Positions 45,166-55,394 of a stretch of DNA of 64,000 bases are shown here, piece by piece. The stretch comes from Algicella marina (GTDB taxonomy: Bacteria > Pseudomonadota > Alphaproteobacteria > Rhodobacterales > Rhodobacteraceae): positions 1,937,501 to 2,001,500 of the forward strand of contig NZ_CP046620.1 in assembly GCF_009931615.1 (NCBI RefSeq), written 5' to 3'. The number at the start of each line of letters is the position of its first letter. Positions within the stretch are counted from its first letter, which is position 1. The notes beneath the pieces were generated by a model, which did no database searches, was not told the DNA's origin, and saw only the letters and a list, made by a program, of their open reading frames with translations. A program made the position numbers and the translations under genes.

Positions 45166-47037
45166 ATGCCAACACTGACGGCTGCGCTTCTGATTCTGTG
45201 CGCAGGCGTCCTGCTCGGGTGCACCGTCACGCACCTCGGCCATCGTACACTTCGTCGATGGAAAGCGCGCCGTGTCCACCCTGTCGACCCCGGCGATGCC
45301 CTCCAGATCGCCGCCCGATACGCCAAGGACGGTATTGTCATCCAGGATATGGAAGGCCGGGTAGAATGGATAAATCCCGGCTTCACCGATATGACCGGCC
45401 GTCATCTGGACGAATTGCAGGGCCGCACACTGGAGAGCATCATCCTGCCAGTGCAGCAGGCCGCGCAGCCGGGTCGCCACCGTCCCACGCCTCCCGATCC
45501 ACACTGCATTGGAACCGGGAAACTGAAGATCCGCCGTTGCCGGCGCAGCGACGGCTCGGAGTTCTGGGTCCAGACCCGCACCTCCCTGACCGATGCCAGC
45601 GAGACCATGCAGAAAAAGGCAGTCGTGGTCTGCCGCGACGTGTCGGAGCAGGTTACCCGCGAACACGCCCTTCTGCGGGCCGAACGTGAGTTGAAAGAAC
45701 AGACCGAAAGGGATTTCCTCACGGGAACGGCGAACCGCTCCAAGCTCAATACCTTTCTCGGTGCCTCCCTCAAGCAGGCGGCGACAGACGGCAACCGCGT
45801 TGGCCTCATCGCCCTCGACCTTGACCGCTTCAAGATCATCAATGACGAAATCGGCCACGCTGCTGGTGATGCCGTTCTCGTTCACGCCGCCGCCATCATG
45901 CACGATGCCGTGTCCATGGATGATGTCGTCTGTCGCACAGGTGGTGACGAATTCATTCTTGTCTGCCCGGCCGTCCGCGGCTTCGACGATCTCGTACAGG
46001 TGGGCCGGACCATCCTCGAAAACGTCTCCCGCTCTTTCACATGGGAGGGCCAGGAAATAGATTTCGGCGTCAGCATCGGCATCGCCCTGTCCGACGAAGG
46101 CTACAACGACATCGACGTGCTCCTGCGCAAGGTCGACATGGCACTCTACTCTGCCAAGGAAAACGGCCGCGGGCGGATCGTCTGTTTTGATGAGGCATTT
46201 CGCAAGCAGTTCAATTCCCTCCAGCGCCAGAAACTGGATTTCGTGAAGTCCGTTCGGTCACAGTCTTTCGAGATGATGTTTCAGCCTCTGGTTGATGCCC
46301 AAACCATGAGGCCAGTGGGGTTCGAAACCTTGATCCGCTGGCGCCATCCCACCCGCGGGCTGGTGGAGCCGGGCAATTTTCTCGGGCTGGCCGACGAACT
46401 CGACCTCACCGAAAAGATGGACCGGATCGCCATCGGCCTCGCCCTCGATGGTGCAGTGCGCCTGCGCGACCACTGGCCGGAAAAATTCGGCATCGGCATC
46501 AACATATCGCCAGCCATGCTCTCCCGCGCCGACTTCGTCGACATCCTCAAATGGGAAATCGATCTGCGAAACCTCAGCCCTTCGCAGGTCGTCATTGAAG
46601 TCCTCGAAACCACCATCATCGGTCAGGAAAACGAAGGCGCCATGCGCACGATCGCGGCCTTGAAGGATGCCGGGATTGCCGTTGCGCTGGACGATTTCGG
46701 CACCGGCTACGCCGGCCTTGCCCACCTCGCCCATCTCAGCTTCCGCTACGTGAAAATCGACAAGTCCCTCGTCTTCGACATCACCACCAATGAGAAGAGC
46801 CGCGTCATCACCGAGGCCATCGTCGGGCTCTGCCATCAGTTGGATCGCAAGATGGTCGCCGAAGGCGTCGAGACGGAGGAACAGGCCGACCTCCTTCGCC
46901 ACCTGAAGGCCGATCTGCTGCAAGGTTTCGGCATCGCCCGCCCGATGCCGCTCGATCGTGCGGTGGAATGGCTGGAAGCGCAGAAGGCGACGCGCGCCGC
47001 GCCTCCGGCAGAAGACAGCCTCGGGCGCAGCGCCTGA
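45166..47037 (+). CDS. PAS-GGDEF-EAL cyclic-di-GMP protein
   Basis: A 623-residue membrane-linked signalling protein. One N-terminal TM helix (~3-22), a PAS domain (~45-170), a GGDEF domain with intact GGDEF (259-263) indicating diguanylate cyclase, and an EAL domain. In the latter, EAL is replaced by ETL (387-389), with DDFGTGYAGL and AEGVETEEQ conserved, consistent with a phosphodiesterase. Could be bifunctional; the net activity cannot be told from the sequence. I use the ATG at 45166 after a gagagagagg ribosome-binding site. A longer frame from 45061 is possible. Confidence 0.9.
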   Translation: MPTLTAALLILCAGVLLGCTVTHLGHRTLRRWKARRVHPVDPGDALQIAARYAKDGIVIQDMEGRVEWINPGFTDMTGRHLDELQGRTLESIILPVQQAAQPGRHRPTPPDPHCIGTGKLKIRRCRRSDGSEFWVQTRTSLTDASETMQKKAVVVCRDVSEQVTREHALLRAERELKEQTERDFLTGTANRSKLNTFLGASLKQAATDGNRVGLIALDLDRFKIINDEIGHAAGDAVLVHAAAIMHDAVSMDDVVCRTGGDEFILVCPAVRGFDDLVQVGRTILENVSRSFTWEGQEIDFGVSIGIALSDEGYNDIDVLLRKVDMALYSAKENGRGRIVCFDEAFRKQFNSLQRQKLDFVKSVRSQSFEMMFQPLVDAQTMRPVGFETLIRWRHPTRGLVEPGNFLGLADELDLTEKMDRIAIGLALDGAVRLRDHWPEKFGIGINISPAMLSRADFVDILKWEIDLRNLSPSQVVIEVLETTIIGQENEGAMRTIAALKDAGIAVALDDFGTGYAGLAHLAHLSFRYVKIDKSLVFDITTNEKSRVITEAIVGLCHQLDRKMVAEGVETEEQADLLRHLKADLLQGFGIARPMPLDRAVEWLEAQKATRAAPPAEDSLGRSA

Positions 47038-47048
47038 CCGTCAGTGCT

Positions 47049-49232
47049 TCAGAACAGGAAGTCGCCCGCGTCCAGCGCCCCACCACGCCCTGAGACCGTA
47101 AGCAAACCTTCACCACCCAGGGCCGTCAGGTCGACGGTCGCATCGTCGCCCGAAACGCCGATCGCACTCTCCAGCGCCGTCGCCGTCACTCCGAACGACC
47201 GGATATCGATCAAGTCGATATCCTGACGAAAGTCACCGATCACATCGGCCCCGGTCGCCCCGGCAAACCGAAACACGTCCGCACCGCCGTTGCCGAACAT
47301 CCCGTCCGCCCCCGCGCCACCAACGATGATGTCATCGCCCGCGCCGCCGCGCAATGTGTCGGCACCGGCACCGCCGAACAGCATGTCCGCTCCCGCGCCG
47401 CCGTTCAGATCGTCGCTGCCGCCCCCGGCCTGCAACCGGTCCGCACCACCGTCACCGATCAGCGCGTCGCCTCCGCCACCGCCCACCAGCCGGTCATCCC
47501 CGCCGAACCCGCGCAGCCTGTCCGCACCGTTGCCACCGTTCAGGCGATCGACGCCGTCGCCGCCGGTCAACCCGTCATCGCCGTTGCCGCCGTAAACGAC
47601 TCCATTCACGCTGCCACCTTCGCCGCGATATACATCGTTGCCTCCGGCCAGCCTTAAATCGCCGATGATCGTCCCGGCATTTTCCACCACATCGCGGTTG
47701 CCACTACCCTGCACCGCGACGGAGCCACTGCCCGTCTCGAAAATCGTGCCGCTGTTCTGCAGCACGTTCTGGCCCCGTGTCGCCACGAACTCCACCCCTG
47801 CACTGCCGCCGGAAATGCTGCCCGCGTTGTCCACAAGGTTGTTGCGCCCGCCGATCACCACGCCGCTCTCACCGCCGAAGGCCACCCCGGTGGTGGCCAC
47901 CGTCAGCACATTGCCATAGCTCAGCCGTCCGAAGGCCACCCCGGCCCCGGCTGTGCCGGTCACGCTGCCACCCAGAGCATAGGCACCGCCGTCGAAATCC
48001 CCGAAATCGAAGCCGATGCCGCTGTCGGTCACGCTCGTGCCCGGCAGTGTCACCCAGTCCTCGTTGTTGCCGGAAACGACAACGCCCTCGGTCAGGTCTC
48101 CGGTGATCTGCGCGCCGCCGAGGATCACGTCGAGGCTGTCCAGCATCGGCTCGAGCAGCTCGATCGCGTTCTGGCGCAGCGTTGTCCAGCCGTCGTTCAG
48201 GATGCCGCCGGTATCGCCGGAATTCGGGTTCCAGGACCACCAGGCGAAACTCATGCCCGCCTCACCCGCGCCGATATCCGGTGTGCCATCGCCGTCGAAG
48301 TCGCCCTCCAGATAGGCCACGATCGCCTCAGCCCAGGCCCGGTCCGCCGCTGTTTCCAGGCGCGACCCGAATTCCCCGATCAGGATCGGCGCAATCCCTT
48401 CCTCGTAGATGAACCCCCAGTGCTCGCGGAAAACCTCGAACAGATCGGAGCCGTCGCTGAACCATGGCTGGTCAAAGACCGATGCCGGATAATCATGCGG
48501 CGAATAGACAAGCCGCCCGGCCACATCCAGCTCGATCGGCCGGTCGCGCACGCCCTCCAACTGACCTCCCCACCAGTAGCTGTCTCCCTGGTAGCTGCCG
48601 ACACCCTCTATGATGATCAGCCAGTCCGCCGCCACTGCCAGCACGGCGTTACCCGCCGCTTCCGCAGCCCGCGCCCAGTCATTGGCACCGCCTCCGCCCC
48701 AGACACCGGAATGCGGCTCGTTGTGGAGGTCCGCACCAATCACCGCGGGGTGGTCGCCGTAACGCGCCGCGAGAAACTCCCACATCTCGATCCAGTCGGC
48801 CTCGGAATAGGCATCGGTGTACCAAAGGCCATTGTCGTTCGGCCCGGCACCCTGCCCACTGCGGTGATGATCGAGTATCACCCGCAGCCCGATCTCGTCG
48901 GCATAGTCGAGAATTTCGTCGATGATCTGTAGCGGCGTCAGGCCCTGCAAATCCGGATTCTGCCCGTAATCCACGCCGTTGCCCGGTCGGCTCGCGGCAT
49001 CTATCGCCTCGTGGCTGAACGGCAGCCGGATGGTGTTGAACCCCACATCCACCATCTCGTTCATCATGTCCTGCCAGTTCCGCGCCCAGAGCCCGTGCGG
49101 CACCATGATGTCGCTCTCCAGTCCGAACCAGTTCACCGCCCGGATTTCCACGGCGTCCCCGTTCACGTCCAGTATCTGGTTGCCAGAAGTGCTCAGCGGT
49201 CCATCCGCAAAATCCGCCCCGTCACCGCTCAT
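47049..49232 (-). CDS. secreted GH5 endoglucanase-like protein with RTX repeats
   Basis: A 727-residue protein. Residues ~15-340 are a GH5 (cellulase) domain: DHHRSGQG, acid/base E172 in HNEP, and nucleophile E288 in LIGEFG. From ~560 there are nonapeptide RTX repeats of the GGxGxDxL type, and the C-terminal DVIGDFRQDIDLIDI and LDAGDFLF are typical of type I secretion proteins. No N-terminal signal peptide, consistent with type I export. A beta-glucan substrate is likely. No T1SS genes are adjacent. Confidence 0.9.
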   Translation of the reverse strand: MSGDGADFADGPLSTSGNQILDVNGDAVEIRAVNWFGLESDIMVPHGLWARNWQDMMNEMVDVGFNTIRLPFSHEAIDAASRPGNGVDYGQNPDLQGLTPLQIIDEILDYADEIGLRVILDHHRSGQGAGPNDNGLWYTDAYSEADWIEMWEFLAARYGDHPAVIGADLHNEPHSGVWGGGGANDWARAAEAAGNAVLAVAADWLIIIEGVGSYQGDSYWWGGQLEGVRDRPIELDVAGRLVYSPHDYPASVFDQPWFSDGSDLFEVFREHWGFIYEEGIAPILIGEFGSRLETAADRAWAEAIVAYLEGDFDGDGTPDIGAGEAGMSFAWWSWNPNSGDTGGILNDGWTTLRQNAIELLEPMLDSLDVILGGAQITGDLTEGVVVSGNNEDWVTLPGTSVTDSGIGFDFGDFDGGAYALGGSVTGTAGAGVAFGRLSYGNVLTVATTGVAFGGESGVVIGGRNNLVDNAGSISGGSAGVEFVATRGQNVLQNSGTIFETGSGSVAVQGSGNRDVVENAGTIIGDLRLAGGNDVYRGEGGSVNGVVYGGNGDDGLTGGDGVDRLNGGNGADRLRGFGGDDRLVGGGGGDALIGDGGADRLQAGGGSDDLNGGAGADMLFGGAGADTLRGGAGDDIIVGGAGADGMFGNGGADVFRFAGATGADVIGDFRQDIDLIDIRSFGVTATALESAIGVSGDDATVDLTALGGEGLLTVSGRGGALDAGDFLF

Positions 49233-49537
49233 GCGCCTGCCCTCTCATTTTTCATTCAGCCGCAAGCAGTATCGAAGCCGTCGCCCCGATCAACCCCGTT
49301 GCAGCAATTGCCGGAAACTTCAGCAAAAGGGCGCCGTGCCGCCATCGAAACCTGACCTCGCCCGTCTTTGTGGCCCTGCCTAACGGGCCGGGATCGTTAA
49401 TGAGTTCGAAGAAATCGCCAAACGTTTACTTTCGCAACACCCTGAGTCAGGCGAAGAATTTAAACCTTGTCTTAACGACCCGTATTCTTAGATAAGAAAC
49501 AGGCGTAGATCCGTACAATGCGGGAGGCGAGAGAGCC
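49233..49537. other. 305-bp divergent intergenic region
   Basis: Separates the GH5-RTX gene and the histidine kinase, which diverge. It should hold both promoters. AT-richer from ~49420 on, but no consensus element is clear enough to call. Confidence 0.5.
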
Positions 49538-50869
49538 TTGGAGAGCCTACCTCACAGCCGGACTTCCATAGTGCTGATCTTGCTGGCGCTTGTCGCGCTG
49601 TTCGCGATCGGTGGGTCCACCTACGCCCGACTTCATTCAGCCCAGACCCGTATCGAGGCCGCAGGAATTTCTCTGCCCTCACGGATTGCGGCTCTGGAGC
49701 ACGCCATCGGCTATGGCGGCATGATCCATGATTTCAAGAACTATGTCCTCCGCCCAACGGAAGACAATTACCGCACCGGCGCCCTCAACGGCATCCGCGA
49801 GGCCCGCCTGATCCTGACGGAGGTGGAGCAGATCGCAGCCGACTTCGGCGTGTCGATTTCGACGGACGCACAACGTGCCGTGATCGCCGAATATTCAGAC
49901 GTCATCCCTCAGGTCCGTGCCCTCCACGAACAGGGCATGACCGCACGGGAAATCGACCAGCTTGTCCGGATCAGCGATTCAGCTGCACTGGACGAGATCT
50001 CTGACGTTCACGCACAGATCGGCCAGGCGCTGGCACAGCAGTTGACTGTCGTGCACCGGGGTATCAACACGCTGTTCACGCTGACAGTCTTTGCCTCGGC
50101 TGTCACCGCGTTCCTTCTGTTTGCATTGTACCGCAGGGAGGTAGGCCGCCAGATATCCGTCCTCGATACCCGCAAGCAGCAACTGGAACTCTTTACCGGC
50201 ATCGCCGCGCATGATCTGCGCACGCCGCTCCGCCAGATAACCTCTCTTGCGGATTTCGCGCGCGAAGATCTTGCAGAACTGAGCGTCGACACCGGTGAGA
50301 TTCCCGAATTTCTGGAGGATATCGCGTCCCGTGCCCGACGTATGGAACACCTTGTCCAGGAAACACTCTATTTCACCCAGGGCAAGGGCACGGCCGACCC
50401 GATCGAGGATCTGGATCTGGAAGAGATCGTGCGCGAGATCGGTGCGCTCCACATGCCGGCGCAGGGATCCCTGATCGTCGACACGCCGCTGGCTCGCATC
50501 CCCGCCCGCAGAATCGAGTTGGAAATCGTCCTGCGCAACCTCATCGACAACGCAGTGAAACATCATGGCGGCGGCAGCCCCACGGTGCGGGTGCGGCACC
50601 ACCAGGTAAACGGCTACCACCTGATCGAGGTGGAGGATGACGGCCCCGGCATACCAGACGGCATCAAGGCCCGCATGTTGGCCCGCCCGCACTCGGACCG
50701 GCCCGGGCAGGAAGAACTCGGCGGCATCGGCCTCTCCGCTACCCGTCGCATCCTCGCCAATCTCGGCGGCAACATCTCCGTCCATGACGCCGGGCGGCGC
50801 GGCTCCGTGTTCGAGATCACCATCCCCGCCCGTGCGACCCACGTTGCAGAGCCGGAAACAACCCGCTAA
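49538..50869 (+). CDS. sensor histidine kinase
   Basis: A 443-residue membrane kinase. TM1 at ~9-29, a helical periplasmic sensor of ~145 residues, TM2 at ~178-198, a DHp domain with H225 in AAHDLRTPLRQ, and an HATPase domain: N-box NLIDNAVKHHG, G1 VEDDGPGIPDG, G2 ELGGIGLSATRR. No HAMP domain. I use a TTG start at 49538, ~10 bp after gggagg, because the next ATG would delete TM1. Partner regulator unknown; the receivers at 41724 and 42296 are candidates only. 41 bp separate it from ettA, downstream on the same strand. Confidence 0.85.
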   Translation: MESLPHSRTSIVLILLALVALFAIGGSTYARLHSAQTRIEAAGISLPSRIAALEHAIGYGGMIHDFKNYVLRPTEDNYRTGALNGIREARLILTEVEQIAADFGVSISTDAQRAVIAEYSDVIPQVRALHEQGMTAREIDQLVRISDSAALDEISDVHAQIGQALAQQLTVVHRGINTLFTLTVFASAVTAFLLFALYRREVGRQISVLDTRKQQLELFTGIAAHDLRTPLRQITSLADFAREDLAELSVDTGEIPEFLEDIASRARRMEHLVQETLYFTQGKGTADPIEDLDLEEIVREIGALHMPAQGSLIVDTPLARIPARRIELEIVLRNLIDNAVKHHGGGSPTVRVRHHQVNGYHLIEVEDDGPGIPDGIKARMLARPHSDRPGQEELGGIGLSATRRILANLGGNISVHDAGRRGSVFEITIPARATHVAEPETTR

Positions 50870-50909
50870 ATCACGTCCCAACCAGCGACCCCGAATGAAA
50901 GGTGCCCAC

Positions 50910-52571
<1,662 letters not shown>

Positions 52572-53115
52572 GATTGTAGCCAATTCTGCTCGGCTGCGGT
52601 GGCTCGAACTCGAGAAAGAAGCGATCCTGACTGCCGGACGGGATTGCCCGGCAAGTTATCGCAGGGTCGGAAGACGAGACTGGCACTCTGAAAGAGAGCC
52701 TCGGCCAAACCTGAAATTCTGGGTGGGCCGGCGCGGTCGTGCGCCTGTAGCAACGATTGTATCAAACCAGCCCCATTCCAACGGCAGAAGCAAGCTCCCG
52801 GCCCGGAACAAGGCGCTTTAGCGCCGCCGGGCCAGCGCCGGCCCGTCCCGGCGGGCTGGCGCTTTGGCTGACCTGGGGTCGGATATCGAAGGTCAAAGAC
52901 ATTGGGCAGGCATAAAGCGCATGGCGTCGAAGTTTGAAGCGCCACCCCACGGTCCGGCGCTGGCCCTCCGTTTCAAATGGCTTTGTGTGAAGCGCTCAAT
53001 CTAGCCACACCAAAAAAAGTCATTCTCGCGTCATCAAACAGCATCCCCATTTCCTGCCGCCAAACCCACGCTCGAGCGCTGGAATCGCGCCCCGACACCG
53101 CAACTCTGGTGAATC
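52572..53115. other. 544-bp gap with GC-rich inverted repeats
   Basis: No gene with recognisable content. ggcgct-tt-agcgcc at 52812-52825 and the nearby gggctggcgcttt (52854-52866) can form alternative hairpins, with ggcgcttt occurring twice. It may contain the transcription end of ettA or a degenerate intergenic repeat. Confidence 0.5.
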
Positions 53116-53820
53116 CTACCTTCCCGCCACCGCCTCGATCCGCGCCAGCCGGTCCGCCGAGGGCGGGTGCGTGGCAAGAAAGGCGTTGGAGCCGGTCTCG
53201 AACCGAGCAAAGGGTGCCGCGCCCCGGATCGGATCGTAGCCCGCCGCGCGGGCGATACGCACCGCCAAGGCATCCGCTTCGAATTCGAACTGTTTGGAAT
53301 AGGCCCGCCGCCCGAGAAACGCACCGAAGCCCGCCGCCGCCCGCACCGACTCGTCGCTTGCAGTCCCCGAAGCCGCCGCCAGCGTGCCCAGCAGTGTCGC
53401 CCCCAGCCGCTGCTGCGCCGAGGCGCGCAGCACATGGCGCCGCACCTGATGCGCCGCCTCGTGGGCCAGCACGAAGGCCACCTCGTCGTCATTACGCATC
53501 ACCTGCAACAGGCTCAGCGTGAACACGACCTGTGGCCGCCCGTCCTCGCCGATCGTCTGGAAGGCATTCTGCCCCAGCCGCGGATCGGTGCTCATCTGGA
53601 AGCGGTAGTCGCAGCCCCGCACCCCGAAATCGGGGTTGCGGGTGCGGCACACCTGCTCGGCCACCGGCTCGATCCGACCCGCTGCCCGGCGAAAAGATGC
53701 CTCCGCCGCACGGGCCGACCGCGCCACCTCGGGCGCATCGCGCTGCGGATCAGGCGAGGGCCCCACAACGACCTCCCCGCAGCCCGCCAGCAACAGGACT
53801 ATTGCAAACCTCCACATCAT
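53116..53820 (-). CDS. M48-family metalloprotease, lipoprotein
   Basis: A 234-residue lipoprotein: signal with lipobox LLAGC (Cys14), then an M48 (Ste24/BepA-like) domain with the zinc motif HEAAH (120-124) and a downstream third ligand Glu in FEFEADALAV. Expected to sit on the inner face of the outer membrane or in the periplasm and take part in envelope protein quality control. The start may be M1 or M2 at 53820 or 53817. Confidence 0.9.
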   Translation of the reverse strand: MMWRFAIVLLLAGCGEVVVGPSPDPQRDAPEVARSARAAEASFRRAAGRIEPVAEQVCRTRNPDFGVRGCDYRFQMSTDPRLGQNAFQTIGEDGRPQVVFTLSLLQVMRNDDEVAFVLAHEAAHQVRRHVLRASAQQRLGATLLGTLAAASGTASDESVRAAAGFGAFLGRRAYSKQFEFEADALAVRIARAAGYDPIRGAAPFARFETGSNAFLATHPPSADRLARIEAVAGR

Positions 53821-53947
53821 GCCCCGATCCTACACAGCCGCGTAGCCACGGCCAATCACTCCGGCGTGAAACGGCACTACCCGCGCGAGCGCGGAACCTT
53901 CCCCCACTTGCGGCGTTCTTCTTCCACATCGCAACATGGAGGCACCA

Positions 53948-54025
53948 ATGAAGGGCATTCTCGCGTGGGCCATCGGTATTCCGATCCCGATCATTATCAT
54001 CCTCTACCTGCTCGACGTATTCTGA
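53948..54025 (+). CDS. 25-residue hydrophobic membrane peptide
   Basis: Encodes [20 protein letters not shown] and a short end LLDVF, a single predicted TM helix with [11 protein letters not shown] in the middle. Good ribosome-binding site ggagg 7 bp upstream. Small proteins with this K-x-LLAW-x-x-GIPxPI pattern occur widely in Proteobacteria, so it is probably real. Function unknown. A strong hairpin (54031-54060) follows directly. Confidence 0.65.
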   Translation: MKGILAWAIGIPIPIIIILYLLDVF

Positions 54026-54030
54026 TCATC

Positions 54031-54060
54031 CCGGCCACCGAAGCAGCGCCCGGTGGCCGG
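54031..54060 (+). terminator. hairpin after the 25-residue gene
   Basis: ccggccaccg (54031-54040) pairs perfectly with cggtggccgg (54051-54060), loop of ten. No T-run follows, so termination is possible but not certain. Confidence 0.5.
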
Positions 54061-54194
54061 CAGCTCCCCCACATTCCGATTTTCCTTGCTATTCTGCCAC
54101 AAATGGCCCACAAGGCGCGGGCTTACGTTATCTACATCGACAAACTGTTCTCCTGAAAATGGCCCCAGTCTCGATCCTGCTGACTGACGCCACG

Positions 54195-54216
54195 GCTGCC
54201 GCACCCTGCGGGCAGC
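54195..54216 (+). promoter_or_regulatory. cold-shock leader hairpin 1
   Basis: gctgccgca-ccc-tgc-g-ggcagc: nine pairs around a three-base loop with one bulged G, ending 20 bp before the ATG of the first csp gene. The same hairpin with compensatory changes lies before the second csp. See findings. Confidence 0.6.
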
Positions 54217-54236
54217 ACCACACAGGAGTAAACACG

Positions 54237-54446
54237 ATGGCCAATGGCACCGTGAAATGGTTCAACGCAACTAAAGGCTTCGGCTTCATCCAGCCCGACA
54301 ATGGCGGCAAGGACGTTTTCGTCCACATCTCCGCTGTCGAGCGTGCTGGTCTGTCCGGCCTCGATGACAACCAGAAGGTCACTTTCGACCTCGAATCCGG
54401 CCGTGACGGCCGCGAATCGGCAAGCAATCTCGCACTCGCAGATTGA
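54237..54446 (+). CDS. cold-shock protein (CspA family), copy 1
   Basis: A 69-residue single cold-shock domain: RNP1 GFGFI, RNP2 VFVHIS, start [20 protein letters not shown]. Binds single-stranded RNA/DNA as an RNA chaperone. Ribosome-binding site caggag. It is 83% or so identical to copy 2 by eye and probably a tandem duplicate including the leader. Confidence 0.95.
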   Translation: MANGTVKWFNATKGFGFIQPDNGGKDVFVHISAVERAGLSGLDDNQKVTFDLESGRDGRESASNLALAD

Positions 54447-54455
54447 TTTCGGAGC

Positions 54456-54475
54456 GCCGGGGCACCCGCCCCGGC
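54456..54475 (+). terminator. intrinsic terminator after csp copy 1
   Basis: gccggggc (54456-54463) and gccccggc (54468-54475), four-base loop accc, followed by acttttcc. A regular Rho-independent terminator. Confidence 0.85.
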
Positions 54476-54658
54476 ACTTTTCCGCCCACCAAACCTCCGA
54501 CTCCGCCCATTTTGCGCGGAGCGCGCATGCCGTGCCCGGACCCATCAACACAATGTTGATTTTTTCCCGCAGAGGCTGCACAATCCCCATGCTACGTTAT
54601 ACTATCGACCCACTGTCTCCCTAACCGGCCTCAGTCTCGATCAGCTGACAGATGCCAG

Positions 54659-54680
54659 GCCGCCGCACAATGCGGGCGGC
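54659..54680 (+). promoter_or_regulatory. cold-shock leader hairpin 2
   Basis: gccgccgca-caa-tgc-g-ggcggc, the same hairpin as 54195-54216 with a T-A pair changed to C-G, again ending 20 bp before the ATG. A shared cagtctcgatc block lies upstream in both leaders. Confidence 0.6.
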
Positions 54681-54700
54681 ACCACTAAGGGAGATCACCA

Positions 54701-54910
54701 ATGGCCACAGGCACGGTGAAATGGTTCAATTCAACCAAGGGGTTCGGCTTCATCGCACCCGATGAGGGCGGCAAGGACGTTTTCGTCCACATTTCCGCTG
54801 TCGAACGCGCGGGTCTGACCGGGCTCGCCGACAACCAGAAAGTAACCTACGATCTGGAATCCGGCCGGGATGGCCGCCAGTCCGCCGGCAACATCGCGCT
54901 GGCTGATTGA
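54701..54910 (+). CDS. cold-shock protein (CspA family), copy 2
   Basis: A 69-residue cold-shock domain protein, MATGTVKWFNSTKGFGFIAP at the start and [13 protein letters not shown]. Ribosome-binding site gggag. Copy 1 lies 254 bp upstream with a terminator between them, so each probably has its own promoter. Either may be temperature- or growth-phase-specific. Confidence 0.95.
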   Translation: MATGTVKWFNSTKGFGFIAPDEGGKDVFVHISAVERAGLTGLADNQKVTYDLESGRDGRQSAGNIALAD

Positions 54911-54939
54911 TCACGGGCCAACCGGCTCCTGCGCATTCC

Positions 54940-54962
54940 GGCGCGGCGGACAACGCCGCGCC
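54940..54962. terminator. terminator-like hairpin between csp2 and BrnA-like gene
   Basis: ggcgcggcg (54940-54948) and cgccgcgcc (54954-54962), five-base loop gacaa. It sits between two convergent genes and may end both. Confidence 0.6.
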
Positions 54963-54964
54963 TC

Positions 54965-55300
54965 TCAGATCGGGTCGCCCTTCCAGTCGCGTTCCGTCCG
55001 GCTCTCCACCTCGCGTGAGATCAGCGCCAGCATGTAGCTCCGCAACACCGCGTTGATCCTCCCCTGATAGCCACGCCCCATCGCCCGGAACCAGCGCACC
55101 ACCCGGCTGTCCAGCGCGATGGTGATCTTGGTCTTCGCCGGCGCCACCGGTGCGGTCTCCTCCAACTCCCCCCAGTCCTCGGGAATGAAGGCCTCCTTCA
55201 GCCGGAACTGCTGCATCCAGATTTCCATCTGTGCCAGTTCGATCAGCAATTCCGAATGCGCCCGTTCTTCCGTCTTGCCGCGCTTGCGATCCATCGCCAT
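54965..55300 (-). CDS. BrnA-like antitoxin, orphan
   Basis: A 111-residue protein. The C-terminal half matches the BrnA antitoxin fold: TKITIALDSRVVRWFRAMG then GYQGRINAVLRSYMLAL, a ribbon-helix-helix DNA-binding pattern. The N-terminal half is helical. In brnTA operons the toxin BrnT lies directly upstream; here no BrnT is visible on either side. Start either M at 55300 or 55294. Probably a solitary regulator or a relic. Confidence 0.75.
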   Translation of the reverse strand: MAMDRKRGKTEERAHSELLIELAQMEIWMQQFRLKEAFIPEDWGELEETAPVAPAKTKITIALDSRVVRWFRAMGRGYQGRINAVLRSYMLALISREVESRTERDWKGDPI

Positions 55301-55394
55301 GACTTGCCCCAAAAAGCCCAGTTTCAGCGCGTCTGGTAAAGAACCGGTTGCCGTACCGAACCCATACCAAAACCATACCAAATCCATACTGGTC

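Noticed and set aside
47300-47600. GC-rich direct repeats as a repeat element
   Set aside because: They encode RTX nonapeptides in the GH5-RTX gene.
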